Positions 13,155 through 22,347 of a stretch of 64,000 bases of DNA are shown in pieces (positions within the stretch are counted from its first letter, which is position 1; every line of letters starts with the position of its first letter). A model generated the notes under the pieces. That model was given only the letters and a program-made list of their open reading frames with translations. It did no database searches and was not told where the DNA came from. A program made the position numbers and the translations under genes. Origin of the DNA: Torymus aiolomorphi (Eukaryota > Arthropoda > Insecta > Hymenoptera > Torymidae); the NCBI GenBank assembly GCA_036365515.1, contig CM070873.1, positions 191,262,604 through 191,326,603 on the forward strand, read 5' to 3'.

Positions 13155-13971
13155 GAAATTTTTTTTTTAAATGGAGACCTAACCCTACTTTGTGTGGTTT
13201 AAGATATAAGCCATTGCCCAACGCTACATTTTCCATAGTTTTATTATGCCTTTTATTTTCTTCCAACTGCTCCTTAGCGGCTTTTGCGTCGTTTACGGCT
13301 TTTACTATTCCAGCAGCACCACCAGCTAGAGCGCCAGTTGCACTCAAACCTGCAAAGAGAGGTATGAGAAATGGTAACATACCACCTGTTATCGCAGGGA
13401 CTGGTAAAATACGTGGAATTTTAATATTCTTTTTACCTCCAGCTTCTTTAACAGCGCCCCGAGCTTTTTTCAAAGCTGATCGTATGACTGTTAGAGCGCA
13501 GTTACTTGGCGGTGATTTAAAGGCACCAGCTTTGATAATTCTTTTCAAGAGAACTTGGCTTCTTTTCTTTAAACCCATTCCCAATTTTTTAGCGTTCTTT
13601 CGCTTTTTACTTTTCTTCTTCAACCCCATACCGAGTCTAGATTTTAATTTCATAGTATTACTTATAGCGTATGCAGCCGCTTTTTCGCCAAAATTCGCGT
13701 CTTTTGATTTAACGCGATTCCAAGCTTTTTCAGCTAAAATTTTACCTGCAACGTTTCTCGCTTGAACGTTTTAACGATTTTTAGAATAAGCTATATCGTG
13801 CTCTTTACAAGCAACGTCAAGAGGATTAATTCCAAGATCTCCTCGAGCTAAACGTTTTGCTAACTTAGTGCCTGGCCCACAGTACTGATAACCAGGTATG
13901 TGAAGCTCAAATTGAAGTTTATTGATCATTTTATTAACTAAACCGCGTCCGCGTTTGTGAATGATCATCAC
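13126..13971 (-). pseudogene. Phospholipase A2 / pVI-like virion protein with one stop
   Basis: One reading frame, broken only by a TAA at 13771-13773. Before the stop (13771-13971) is a PLA2 domain of parvovirus-VP1 type: the calcium-loop YCGPGTKL and catalytic HD in CKEHDIAYS. After it the same frame continues through KILAEKAWNRV-like sequence and Lys/Arg-rich LGMGLKK repeats, then an Ala/Gly-rich hydrophobic segment (LPFLIPLFAGLSATGALAGG), a coiled region and the C-terminal LGNGLYLKP / GLGLHLKKK motif that resembles adenovirus core or pVI-like cleavage regions. The combination suggests membrane penetration during entry. The promoter is TATAAATAG (14019-14027, minus strand) with TCAGT at 13992-13996, interleaved with the divergent ATPase promoter. 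Confidence 0.75.
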
Positions 13972-13991
13972 TCTTCGAAAGTCAACGGGTA

Positions 13992-14043
13992 ACTGATGGT
14001 GAAAGCTATATAAGACCGCTATTTATACTCATAGCAATCAGTC
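13992..14043. promoter_or_regulatory. Divergent promoter, PLA2 gene and ATPase gene
   Basis: Minus strand: TATAAATAG at 14019-14027 and initiator TCAGT at 13992-13996. Plus strand: TATATAAG at 14007-14014 and initiator TCAGT at 14039-14043. Each TATA-to-initiator distance is about 32 nt, and the two TATA boxes lie inside one another's spacer. Confidence 0.7.
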
Positions 14044-14071
14044 GTGATTTGGTTTTCATAGAGTAAAGATC

Positions 14072-14716
14072 ATGAACTTCAAAGAGCAGTCGGTAAAGCT
14101 ACCAATAGAAAATTTTGATGCACTCGTAGAACATGATAAAAGAGAAAAGCGACACGGTGATCTACTTCCTGATAGTATACGAGCAGTCTTCTGCGGCCCG
14201 CCAAACTGTGGAAAAACAAATAGTTTACTTGCTCTCATAACGCATCCTAATGGTGTTAGATTTGAAAACATATACGTATACTCAAAGTCTCTCAATCAAC
14301 CAAAATATAAATTTTTAAATGAAATCTTAGAACCTATAGAAGGTGTACAATATTTCCCGTTCAGCGAGCACGATACAGTTGTCGATTCTGACCACGCGCT
14401 TCCGAACTCTATCATGATATTTGATGATATAGCTTGTGAAAAACAAGATAATGTTAGGGCCTTCTTTTGCATGGGCAGACATAAAAAGGTTGATTGTTTT
14501 TATCTATGTCAAACTTATACCCATGTCCCCAAACATCTTGTTAGAGATAATGTAAACTTACTTGCTATTTTTAGACAAGATGAAGTAAATCTAAAGCATA
14601 TATATGACGATCACGTAAATACCGATATGACTTATATACATTTTAAAGAATTGTGCTCCAAGTGTTGGAGAGATGATGAGCATGGTTTTCTAGTCATCGA
14701 TAAGGTCGGGGAATAA
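14072..14716 (+). CDS. ATP: FtsK/HerA-type DNA packaging ATPase
   Basis: 214 aa, intact. Walker A is GPPNCGKT (residues 42-49) and Walker B is IMIFDD (114-119). The downstream CQTYTHVPKHLVRDNVNLL segment fits the sensor region of A32-like packaging ATPases shared by Polintons, virophages and large DNA viruses. It would pump genome DNA into the capsid. It is the first plus-strand gene, divergent from the virion block, with its own TATA and TCAGT initiator and a 5' leader of about 30 nt. Confidence 0.92.
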   Translation: MNFKEQSVKLPIENFDALVEHDKREKRHGDLLPDSIRAVFCGPPNCGKTNSLLALITHPNGVRFENIYVYSKSLNQPKYKFLNEILEPIEGVQYFPFSEHDTVVDSDHALPNSIMIFDDIACEKQDNVRAFFCMGRHKKVDCFYLCQTYTHVPKHLVRDNVNLLAIFRQDEVNLKHIYDDHVNTDMTYIHFKELCSKCWRDDEHGFLVIDKVGE

Positions 14717-14816
14717 ATGACGGCAGATTTCGTAAGGGCTTTGATAATTTTGCTATAAATATAGCATGCACATAGGTAACAATCAGCAGTTTCAGACTGA
14801 ACGTTGAAACGACAAT

Positions 14817-14906
14817 ATGGCCGACTTTCAACGAGAAAAAAATGTGCTTCATCAACTCATATACTCCATAATCGAGGAATTGCGAGAAGCGGGCTATATA
14901 TATTAA
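14817..14906 (+). CDS. 29-aa ORF with its own promoter
   Basis: MADFQREKNVLHQLIYSIIEELREAGYIY: an amphipathic helix-like, acidic micro-protein. It is preceded by TATAAAT (14754-14760) and a TCAGC initiator 30 nt later, and its last codons (GGC TAT ATA TAT) form the TATA box of the next gene. That position suggests a real small gene or a leader ORF. No homologue is recognised. Confidence 0.4.
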   Translation: MADFQREKNVLHQLIYSIIEELREAGYIY

Positions 14907-14936
14907 GTGCACACGAATATATGAATCATTCTCAAA

Positions 14937-15300
14937 ATGAGCGTTGACGTGTTTGGACGTAATCTTGAAAAAACTGAAGGTAGTCGAGGGCCACCTGGTG
15001 TTGGCTTTAAAGTCACGTCTGACGGCCACTATGACATAGAAAATAAAAAATTATGCAATGTTGCCGAACCTCAACAACCGAGTGATGTTGTAAATTTAGA
15101 GACACTACGAAACATTATTCAAATAGAAATTCGAGGAATGATTGATATAACTACAAGACTTAGAACTAGTCGACATGACTTGAGTATAGCAGTTAATAAT
15201 CACAGAGAGGAGCTTGATGTTCAGATATCTCAAATAAAAGCTGACATTTTGACTATAAAAGAGGTATGGCACAAATATTCAATCAGTAATTCCACAAACA
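14937..15300 (+). CDS. Polinton coiled-coil protein (MSVDVFGR type)
   Basis: It begins MSVDVFGRNLEKTEGSRGPP, a start that recurs in insect Polintons, followed by GFKVTSDGHYDIENKKLCNV and a heptad-like region (LETLRNII ... VNNHREELDVQISQIKADI). Normally it is a separate small protein of unknown role; a fibre or virion coiled coil is possible. Here the frame runs without a stop into the integrase at residue 122. TATA at 14895-14900 and TCATTC at 14926-14931 precede it. Confidence 0.65.
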
Positions 15301-16213
15301 TGGAACATGGAAGACTAGTTAAAGAACTGCACAAACCTGCAAGACGCAACTATACGCGTCGAAGCTTTGACGTGCGTGGTTTGGACGAAACTTGGCAAGC
15401 AGATCTCGTCGAAATGATTCCATATGCTCGAAATAATAAGGGCTATAGATATTTGCTTACTATAATAGATATTTCTCCAAATATGCATGGGCTGTTCCTG
15501 TAAAGAGAAAAACAGGCAAAGATGTCTCAGAAGCTATGAAATCTGTGCTGGTTAAAGGCAGAGTACCGAAAAATCTCTATACCGACAGAGGCAAAGAATT
15601 TTATAACGCAGATTTTCAAAAACTTATGAACACGCACAAAATAAAGTTATACTCAACCTTTAGTAATCTAAAAGCATCGATATGTGAACGTTTCAATTGC
15701 ACGCTAAAAAGTGCAATATGGAAAAAATTCAGTTTGAGAGGTAACTACAAGTGGCTAGATATTTTACCTTATTTACTTACCACATACAATAATCGTAAAC
15801 ATCGTACTATCGATGCGAAACCTAAAGATGTAACATCCAGTAACGAAGCAGATATATTACGGAAATTTGACCGTAAAATAACTAAGAAGATTAAGCCAAA
15901 ATTTAAAATTGGTGACAAAGTCCGAGTGAGCAAGGCTAAAGCAGTATTTGATAAAGGATATACTCCAAATTGGTTTACAGAGATATTTACAATTGTACGT
16001 ATAGCAGCTATAAATCCTACAACATACCATCTGAAGGACAATCAAGATCAGCCCATCTCAGGAGGTTTCTATGAGCAAGAACTACTCAAAGCCAAGTATC
16101 CAGATATTTATCTTGTTGAAAAAGTAATAAAGAAAAAAGGAAGTAAAATTTTTGTAAAATGGCTTGGCTTTGATAATTCACATAATAGTTGGATAGAGAA
16201 AAAAGATATGTAA
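15301..16213 (+). pseudogene. INT: Polinton integrase with chromodomain, frameshifted
   Basis: Retrovirus-like rve integrase for insertion of the element. DDE residues are visible in TWQADLVEM, LYTDRGKEFYN and SICERFNCTLK. The C-terminus (YLVEKVIKKKGSKIFVKWLG, then FDNSHNSWIE) is a chromodomain typical of Polinton integrases. A one-base loss near 15475-15480 in the IIDIF/SKYAW region breaks the frame; downstream sequence continues in the new frame to TAA at 16213. The N-terminal start is probably ATG 15301 (MEHGRLVKELHKPARR), but that codon is in frame with the preceding coiled-coil gene without any intervening stop. Confidence 0.85.
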
Positions 16214-16300
16214 TCATGCAAATGGAATTTTTTAAATAAAAATAATTTTTAAGTTAAACAAAGAGTTTTGTTTATTAATAATCAAAAAATTATGTACATA

Positions 16301-16510
16301 TTTTTCGCAATACTTTACTATATATATTTTTTTCGCAATACTTAAACAATTTTCGCAACTTAATACTAAAAAACTGATATTTTCACAATACTTAAATTTT
16401 TTTTCGCAATACTTAAACATTTCGCAATTCTTAAACCTTATATATTTTCGCAATACTTAAACATTATTTTTTCGCAAATACTTAACATATATTTCCGCAG
16501 TACGTAAAAT
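16301..16510. repeat. Nine TTTTCGCAATACTTAAAC repeats between convergent genes
   Basis: Diverged copies start near 16301, 16331, 16351, 16381, 16401, 16421, 16445, 16471 and 16493. They fill the gap between the convergent integrase and OB-like genes, and the last copy abuts the OB-like stop codon. They may serve as a termination or processing region, or be the remnant of a minisatellite. Confidence 0.7.
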
Positions 16511-16809
16511 TATTTACCGCTAAACTCAACGCTTGAAACGCCGTTGTATATAATAAAAAGTTCATATTTGTTGGCAGCGTCTTGGAGATTGATAAAGAAT
16601 TTCTCATCTTGATGAAAAGCCTCTGATACTCTCTTCGGCATAAATACGTCGAACTCACTCTCCAGTTCAACCACGACTTTATCTCCATATTTCGTCGTCA
16701 CAGCCTTCAGACTAGTCACCATGTACCGCTGGCCCTTGGTCAGATCGACCAACCTTTTTGTTGTCAGGAATCCTCCACGGGCAATGGCGTTCAGTTTTGT
16801 AAAATCCAT
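16510..16809 (-). CDS. Small OB-fold-like protein
   Basis: 99 aa, intact: MDFTKLNAIARGGFLTTKRL, then LTKGQRYMVTSLKAVTTKYG, KVVVELESEFDVFMPKRV and ELFIIYNGVSSVEF. The alternating beta pattern resembles small single-stranded-DNA-binding OB proteins, and similar ORFs sit next to PolB in other insect Polintons. The function is inferred from pattern and position only. A GT-AG intron (16810-16902) ends exactly at its ATG and begins one base after the PolB stop codon, so it is probably expressed from a spliced transcript shared with PolB or from a leader inside it. Confidence 0.6.
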   Translation of the reverse strand: MDFTKLNAIARGGFLTTKRLVDLTKGQRYMVTSLKAVTTKYGDKVVVELESEFDVFMPKRVSEAFHQDEKFFINLQDAANKYELFIIYNGVSSVEFSGK

Positions 16810-16902
16810 CTGTAACAGAAAAATTGAAAAAATGTTTAGTTTTTTTAAAATATGAGATAAGAAATAGAAGAGAAAAAATTACTTTAAGAAAAAAATACAA
16901 AC
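16810..16902 (-). other. Putative intron between PolB stop and OB-like ATG
   Basis: On the minus strand GTTTGTATTT starts one base after the PolB TAA and TTTTTCTGTTACAG ends one base before the ATG. Length is 93 nt, with a pyrimidine tract. It is inferred from sequence only. Confidence 0.55.
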
Positions 16903-18649
16903 CTTAGATTTCTCTCCTTTTCTTACTACTACTTCCAGTATTTTCCTCACAATGTCTTTTTAAGACGAGGAGCGAAGCTGCAGGAAGCGGCTGCGAGACA
17001 GCGAGAAACGGCTGCGAGACAGCAGGAAGCGGCTGCGAGACAGCGGGAAGCGGCTGCACAACTGAGGTACTCTGCTGCCAGGCTGAAGGAAGTAGCGATG
17101 AGATCTGCTGCTGTTGCTGTTGCTGAAGGCTGTTGCTGCTGAGAGGCTCGACTAATCGAATGAGCTCCTGCTCACGCGGTGCCTCATTATATAGGAGCTC
17201 TCCTGCGCTGGCGTTCGGCGGCTCGTGTTCCCCCTCTCCGGCAGCTTCGTTCTCATTGGCCCGCTCTTCTCCCACCACTCCTGCTCTGTAGTGACCCCAA
17301 GGCAGTGTATCGGTCGTTCCGGGCTGCAGGCAGCGTTTGTTGTCATGTGCACTGAGAGCAATTTTTCTCTCTTTCTCAGTGTTGATGTTGTGACGACGAA
17401 ACCTGATGTTTCTTTGCTCTCGAGTGACGATGACGTTCTCGTGGAGGCACTTCATGTAGTCGTCAGGGGTGATGGTCAGTTTGACTACGGAAGTTTTCAC
17501 TCCTTTGGCCTTCTTGATGGGCTTTTGATTCTGTACTTTCACGCTGTACATTTTAGTCCGCAGCCCGATGAATTCCAGCATGATCTCGCCGTTGCACTCG
17601 TCCTTCATCAAGCCGACGATTTTCTTATTGGCACGAGGCATGTTGAACGGATTAATTTCAGGATAGTCTGATGTGTCGAACTCGTGAATGTCTTGTCGCA
17701 TCACTTCGTACACGTTAACACCTGTAACCTCATATATCAGACTATCCGTATCGGTGTATAGCAACTTGCCTCTGTCTCCTACACGATCTCGCATATAGTC
17801 GTAGTGGAACCTGTACACGAGTGTTTCTGAATGGTCCAAAACTGATAAACCAATGTAGATGGGCTTTCTTATGCAGATCTCCGTCCGCAACAGCTGCACA
17901 GCGACGAGGTTTTCGTCAAAAATGTCAGAGCTTTGAAAATTGAGCCGTGCGATTAGTGCCTCAGCTCCATAGCGGCCTTTCCATTTGTTGACTAGCTTCA
18001 CGTCAACGCGTTTCCTCTCATTTTCCATCGTTTTGCCATAGACAGCGTTGTTAAAAAGTTTGAACAGCATTTTTTCAAACTCGTTCTTGGCTTCCTTCCT
18101 TTTTGCAATGTTCAAATCGATGTATTTTTTAAGCCAAGGACTTTGTTGGCATTGTATGGCCCGATGGACTTTGACGAGAACTAGGCCATGTTTCAAGGCC
18201 TGTTTAAGTGCTCGATAGTGTAGCACGTAACGAGTTTTGTCGTGAAGCGTCGTCATAAGTTTATGCTGTTTCGAGCCAGGAGGCGCCATGTCTTCGGCAC
18301 AGAACGGCAGATCTTTATGCGAATCATGCAGTGACTCGGGATACTTCAGGTCCACTTCAACAAAGTATCCAAAGTCGCAGTCATCGGGGATGTCGAAGAA
18401 GTTTGGTTCGTTGACATTCTGCACCCACTTGAAGCCGCCATAGGGTAAGGGCTCAGTCATTGCCCAACCGTACAAATTATTCACGTCGAAATACATCAAA
18501 TATTTTTCATCCTCGTTAGCTTTGTAGCCATCCTTCAAGTACGGGTTGTTCGCTTTTGCATAACGATTGCAACATTGACTGATTCCTCCCCGTATGCCGC
18601 GCTCGATAAACAGCAGCATGTCTACATCGGTGAGAAGCTCAAGTTTGAT

Positions 18650-18721
18650 CTGTGAAATATAAAATTTGTTTTTTTTAATTGTGAATTTTAGTTAATTAAT
18701 TTTATTTAAAGTAAATCATAC
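18650..18721 (-). other. PolB intron 2 (72 nt)
   Basis: GTATGATTTAC donor and TATATTTCACAG acceptor on the minus strand join two conserved polymerase segments in phase 0. It is AT-rich relative to the flanking exons. Confidence 0.75.
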
Positions 18722-19395
18722 CTGAGTATTTTTGAGCATTGCATCCTAAGTCAATCCGGGCGTCGTGTAATAGTGAGCAGGATCCAACTCATAGGCCTCA
18801 AGACAATTATTTCTGAAATTTTCAAAAACTTCGGCCAATAGTATAGCATCTGTCTTGAGATATAAGTCAGAGTACTGCCCAAGATCTTGAATGCTGAAGC
18901 TCTGCCAAACTTTTTGTGCATGCTCATAATCCTCATCGCTGATATGAGCGTTATATAAGCTGCTAAAGAAGTCATCTTTCGAAGAGAGATTTGGCTCGTT
19001 TAGCTTTTCAAACGATGAGACATAGTCGTATGGAAAAACTCCTTTCCTTTTCAAAAGTGAAATTTGTTCATCGCATAGACCATCTTCTTTAAACATTCGC
19101 TCCAGAGTATTCAGTTTCTCTAAATATGATTGATGCCAACTTGTGGAGTGATGAAGCCATAAACTTGAACGAGTCGATGAATCTCAAATTTATGTCTGTA
19201 CCTTCCACAAACTTTGTAAAAGATATGTATTTCTCTTTTGTTTGTGGAAATAGCGAAACTCGCCCTGGGAAGCACGTTGCGATCTCTCTGATAAAGAGAT
19301 GAGAATCGTATCCGCTCAAGTTGTGAAAAACTATGGGGATCGTTCTCGAGTCTTGAAAGCCAAGATTACATTTGCTATGTGCTGGCCCACGATAT

Positions 19396-19452
19396 CTGTA
19401 ATAAATATAATTTATGTTGGAGAGAGAGAGAGAATATTAAAAAAGTACTCAC
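19396..19452 (-). other. PolB intron 1 (57 nt)
   Basis: GTGAGTACTTTT donor and TTTATTACAG acceptor on the minus strand. Removing it joins the HCHFTGK and [10 protein letters not shown] blocks that are contiguous in the polymerase family. Confidence 0.75.
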
Positions 19453-21115
19453 TTTCCCGTAAAATGACAATGATCGCGTACTCGCTTGTCTTCCTTAGTG
19501 AATGGCTTTTCGCAAATATGACATATTGATGCTTTTTCAAACACAATATTTTCGAGTGGTGTTAAATTACTCATGGGCTTTGGATGTTTGTACGAGTCAT
19601 CCAACTTTACAGCCAGTGAGTGGAGGTTCTGTACAAATCATGTGGCTGGGGATTCGGCTTGTTCATTCTCTTGCCTATAACTCTTATATTCCGAGAGAGA
19701 GAGTCGTTGTAGCTACATTTAATGAAATAGCCCACACTGAATGGCACGTGATGCTGGTACGCTCGTTCGTCGTCAATCACAGGCTTCAATATACACTCAA
19801 AGTCAGCGTATATTACGAACGGCACACGATTTTTAAAACCAAAGTTCGTAAACTCTAAAATATTGTTTTTCACTGAGGGCAGAGTAATTTTACACTTATT
19901 CATTGTTTTACAGTCAATTACATGCTTCAACAACTTCTCTTCCGTCCAGAAATAATGCAGACAGCGGTCGCAGATAAAAGTTTTACACTTATGTGAAGAT
20001 AGCTGTTTTCTACACAATTGTGATCTTCATCATCCTCGTCAATATAATTATTTTCGACGAGAAGTAGATTGATGTGTTTTTCTTTTTTGCCAGATGACAA
20101 GTGCCGTGGTAAAACTTCCAAAGCTTCTCTTTGCTTCTTTTTTAAATAATACACATTTACAAAACCGTCATTTTGCTTCTCGAACTTACTGACTTTTCGG
20201 GGGTCAACGGGAAAATCGATTCCCTTAAAGTTGAGATCGTTTTTATATGGTACATAATTCACCACTCGATTGGCATTTCTCTTAGCAGGGTGTAGTGCCG
20301 ACAGAATTGCCCACTTGAAACATTCATTGTCTTGATTTTCTACGTTTACACACGCCTTCTTGTTCTTGATGAATGGCGGCAAATCAATGTACGAACTTCC
20401 TCTCATCGGATTAAACTTGTAAATATTAACAACTAAATTCAAAATTGATTTAAGCGTCCAGCCCGACTCGCGCTCCTGAAATTCTTCCATATCCGTGTCG
20501 ATGGGATTTTAAACGTTCATGACAAACCACTCGTTCAAGTCCGTAGTCGAGTATATCGGAGCTGTTTTTGTGTTGAAATATTTTATTGCGATTGTCTCTT
20601 CGCCATCTTTAACTATCATGTACTCGGCCGCTAACACTGTGTTCACTTTCAATGGTTCTTTAAGAGTTTCACCCACTTTTTCAATAAATTCTTTCTTAGC
20701 GTCTCTCATAAATGTTAATAAATCAAGATGTCTTCGATTTGTAATAACACCCGTCTTTATTCTGTTCTCGAAAGCTGATTCAACATCATCCCAGCTTACC
20801 AATGGGCTATTTTCACTCGCTTGTAGTCCGGCACCTACCACTCAATGTTCACTCAACAAGCGTAGAATACTTTTTATAAGCGCGATGGTCGCTTGCAACT
20901 TTTGCCGATCGGCCACTGTTAAGTCCGTCACGTCGGGCCTACGTTGAGCCAATTTTTCAGCTTCCACTAGAGCTTTGCGACCAAGCGCGATCCAATTGTT
21001 CACATCATCTTGGTCAGCTGCACCACTTAAAGCAAGACGATACGATTTACATAGCATAAGAGCGGTATTTTTAAAATACTGAGGCATCTTGAGCCACTGA
21101 CCGCGCGAGGCAGTC

Positions 21116-21284
21116 GAATGACTCTCCGCCGCACGCACACCTCCTTTTATCTAAAAAATTCGCGAAAAGAGATCGATTCTGATTGGGTGTAGGTGTTGTG
21201 GAGGGGGTAAAAATAACGCAATTGGTTAAACAAAATAGGAAGGCTGACTATAAAATAAACAGCGAGCCGTTGAAAACCTCATTC
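21116..21284. promoter_or_regulatory. Divergent promoters of PolB and orphan-family copy 2
   Basis: Minus strand: GATAAAAGG (21143-21151) to TCATTC (21116-21121). Plus strand: TATAAAA (21249-21255) to TCATTC (21279-21284). Both spacings are 30-33 nt. Confidence 0.65.
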
Positions 21285-21326
21285 GCTCCTTTGCTCTCGT
21301 CCGAGAACAGTCACAGCAGCAGCAAG

Positions 21327-21922
21327 ATGAAGTATATTGTTGATGTCCAAGGTTTCAAGATTACCTTGAATGAATTCGTCTTCAAGGAAGTAGCCATCAT
21401 CCCTCTCAAGGAAGATCCTACACCGTCGGTTTTCCTATTTAAACCGCCTTATGCATGGGCCAAATTGTTGGACAAAAACAAGTCTGAAAATCGCTGGCTT
21501 GAACAAAATTTCCATGGAATAATGTGGAGAGCAGGCACTATCCCATACGATGAACTAAAAAACACTCTAAGTGGAGTACTCTTCGGAGCAGGGATTTATG
21601 TGAAAGGACTGGAGAAAAGTAAATGGCTGAAGAGATTTTTCCCCGATCAGTAAGCTATTTTTGTTATAAAATTATTTTCATAGAAAACGTTTTTACATAA
21701 TATTTATAATTTTTCAGATTAGTTACTAATATCGAAGAGATGGGATGTCCTTCATTGAAAAGTCTACCTACAGAATCAGTCTCATGTGCCAACCATACTG
21801 TCTGTAACTTTCCAATATGCGCACTTCGAAACGCACTGGTTATAAAAAGATGGATGCTCCAGCAGCAGCATAGCAAAAACATGAAAGAAATATTAGAATC
21901 CTATCACTTTATGTATATTTGA
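21327..21922 (+). CDS. Orphan insect mobile-element family protein, copy 2 (one intron)
   Basis: Homologous to 10101-10616. Start ATG 21327 (MKYIVDVQGFKITLNEFVFK) gives the family N-terminus; FKPPYAWAKLL, NRWLEQNFHGIMW and YVKGLEKSKWLKRFF follow. A 68-nt GT-AG intron (21650-21717) interrupts just before the conserved IEEMGCPSLKSL, VSCANHTVC and CALRNALVIKRW block, which holds Cys/His residues. Spliced length is about 175 aa. Copy 1 has no intron, so either copy 1 is retrocopied or the intron is young. Promoter TATAAAA/TCATTC lies upstream; an AATAAA is at about 21952. Function unknown. The 3' end of this gene has been tandemly duplicated. Confidence 0.75.
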
Positions 21923-22047
21923 ATTATATTTTTGTAAATTATTTAAACTCAAATAAATGAACATTTTTTTTATTAAATTTTGAGTTCTAATTTTTTTCAA
22001 TATGTGAATAATATATGAATATTTGTTCATAAGTTAAAAATATTGGT

Positions 22048-22087
22048 GGCCCTGAAAAGGGCCGATTAGATAGTCCTGAAAAGGACT
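22048..22087 (-). terminator. Histone-like stem-loop pair (distal copy)
   Basis: Minus strand: AGTCCTTTTCAGGACT (22072-22087) and GGCCCTTTTCAGGGCC (22048-22063), the latter followed by ACCA. Each has a 6-bp stem and a TTTC loop, as in the replication-dependent histone mRNA 3' end. Confidence 0.75.
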
Positions 22088-22305
22088 GATTAAATGGTTA
22101 TAAAAAGATGGATGCTCCAGCAGCAGCATAGCAAAAACATGAAAGAAATATCAGAATCCTATCACTTTATGTATATTTGAATTATATTTTTGTAAATTAT
22201 TTAAACTCAAATAAATGAACATTTTTTTTATTAAATTTTGAGTTCTAATTTTTTTCAATATGTGAATAATATATGAATGTTTGTTCATAAGTTAAAAATA
22301 TTGGT

Positions 22306-22345
22306 GGCCCTGAAAAGGGCCGATTAGATAGTCCTGAAAAGGACT
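22306..22345 (-). terminator. Histone-like stem-loop pair (proximal copy)
   Basis: Same two hairpins as the distal copy: 22330-22345 and 22306-22321. The first starts 2 nt after the TAA of the 163-aa gene; the second is followed by ACCA, as in metazoan histone mRNAs. Confidence 0.8.
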
Positions 22346-22347
22346 GA

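Larger units (their letters stand above)
16904..21087 (-). pseudogene. POLB: Protein-primed DNA polymerase B, multiply mutated
   Basis: Replicates the Polinton by protein priming. Start ATG 21087 (MPQYFKNTAL) follows GATAAAAGG (21143-21151) and TCATTC (21116-21121). Visible parts are the N-terminal region with SWDDVESAFENRIKTGVITN, a CDRCLHYFWTEEKLLKH zinc motif, exonuclease motifs ([37 protein letters not shown]), polymerase motif A (DVNNLYGWAM), motif B (FNNAVYGKTMEN) and motif C (YTDTDSLIYE). Two small introns are likely: 19396-19452 and 18650-18721. Lesions are in-frame stops at 20842-20844, just downstream of residue NV near 20508, near 19645, and 18746-18748, plus frame changes near 20010, 19690 and 19122. 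The C-terminal ~115 residues after LPWGHY are an unusual Glu/Gln/Pro-rich tail with four QPLPAVS-type repeats and a basic KKRREI end. Confidence 0.9.

Noticed and set aside
13190..13765. Plus-strand 191-aa Phe/Ala-rich ORF
   Set aside because: Antisense of the PLA2/pVI-like gene; composition mirrors its Lys/Ala codons.
17225..17671. Plus-strand ORF of 148 aa opposite PolB
   Set aside because: Antisense shadow of the conserved polymerase region and C-terminal tail; no promoter or motif.
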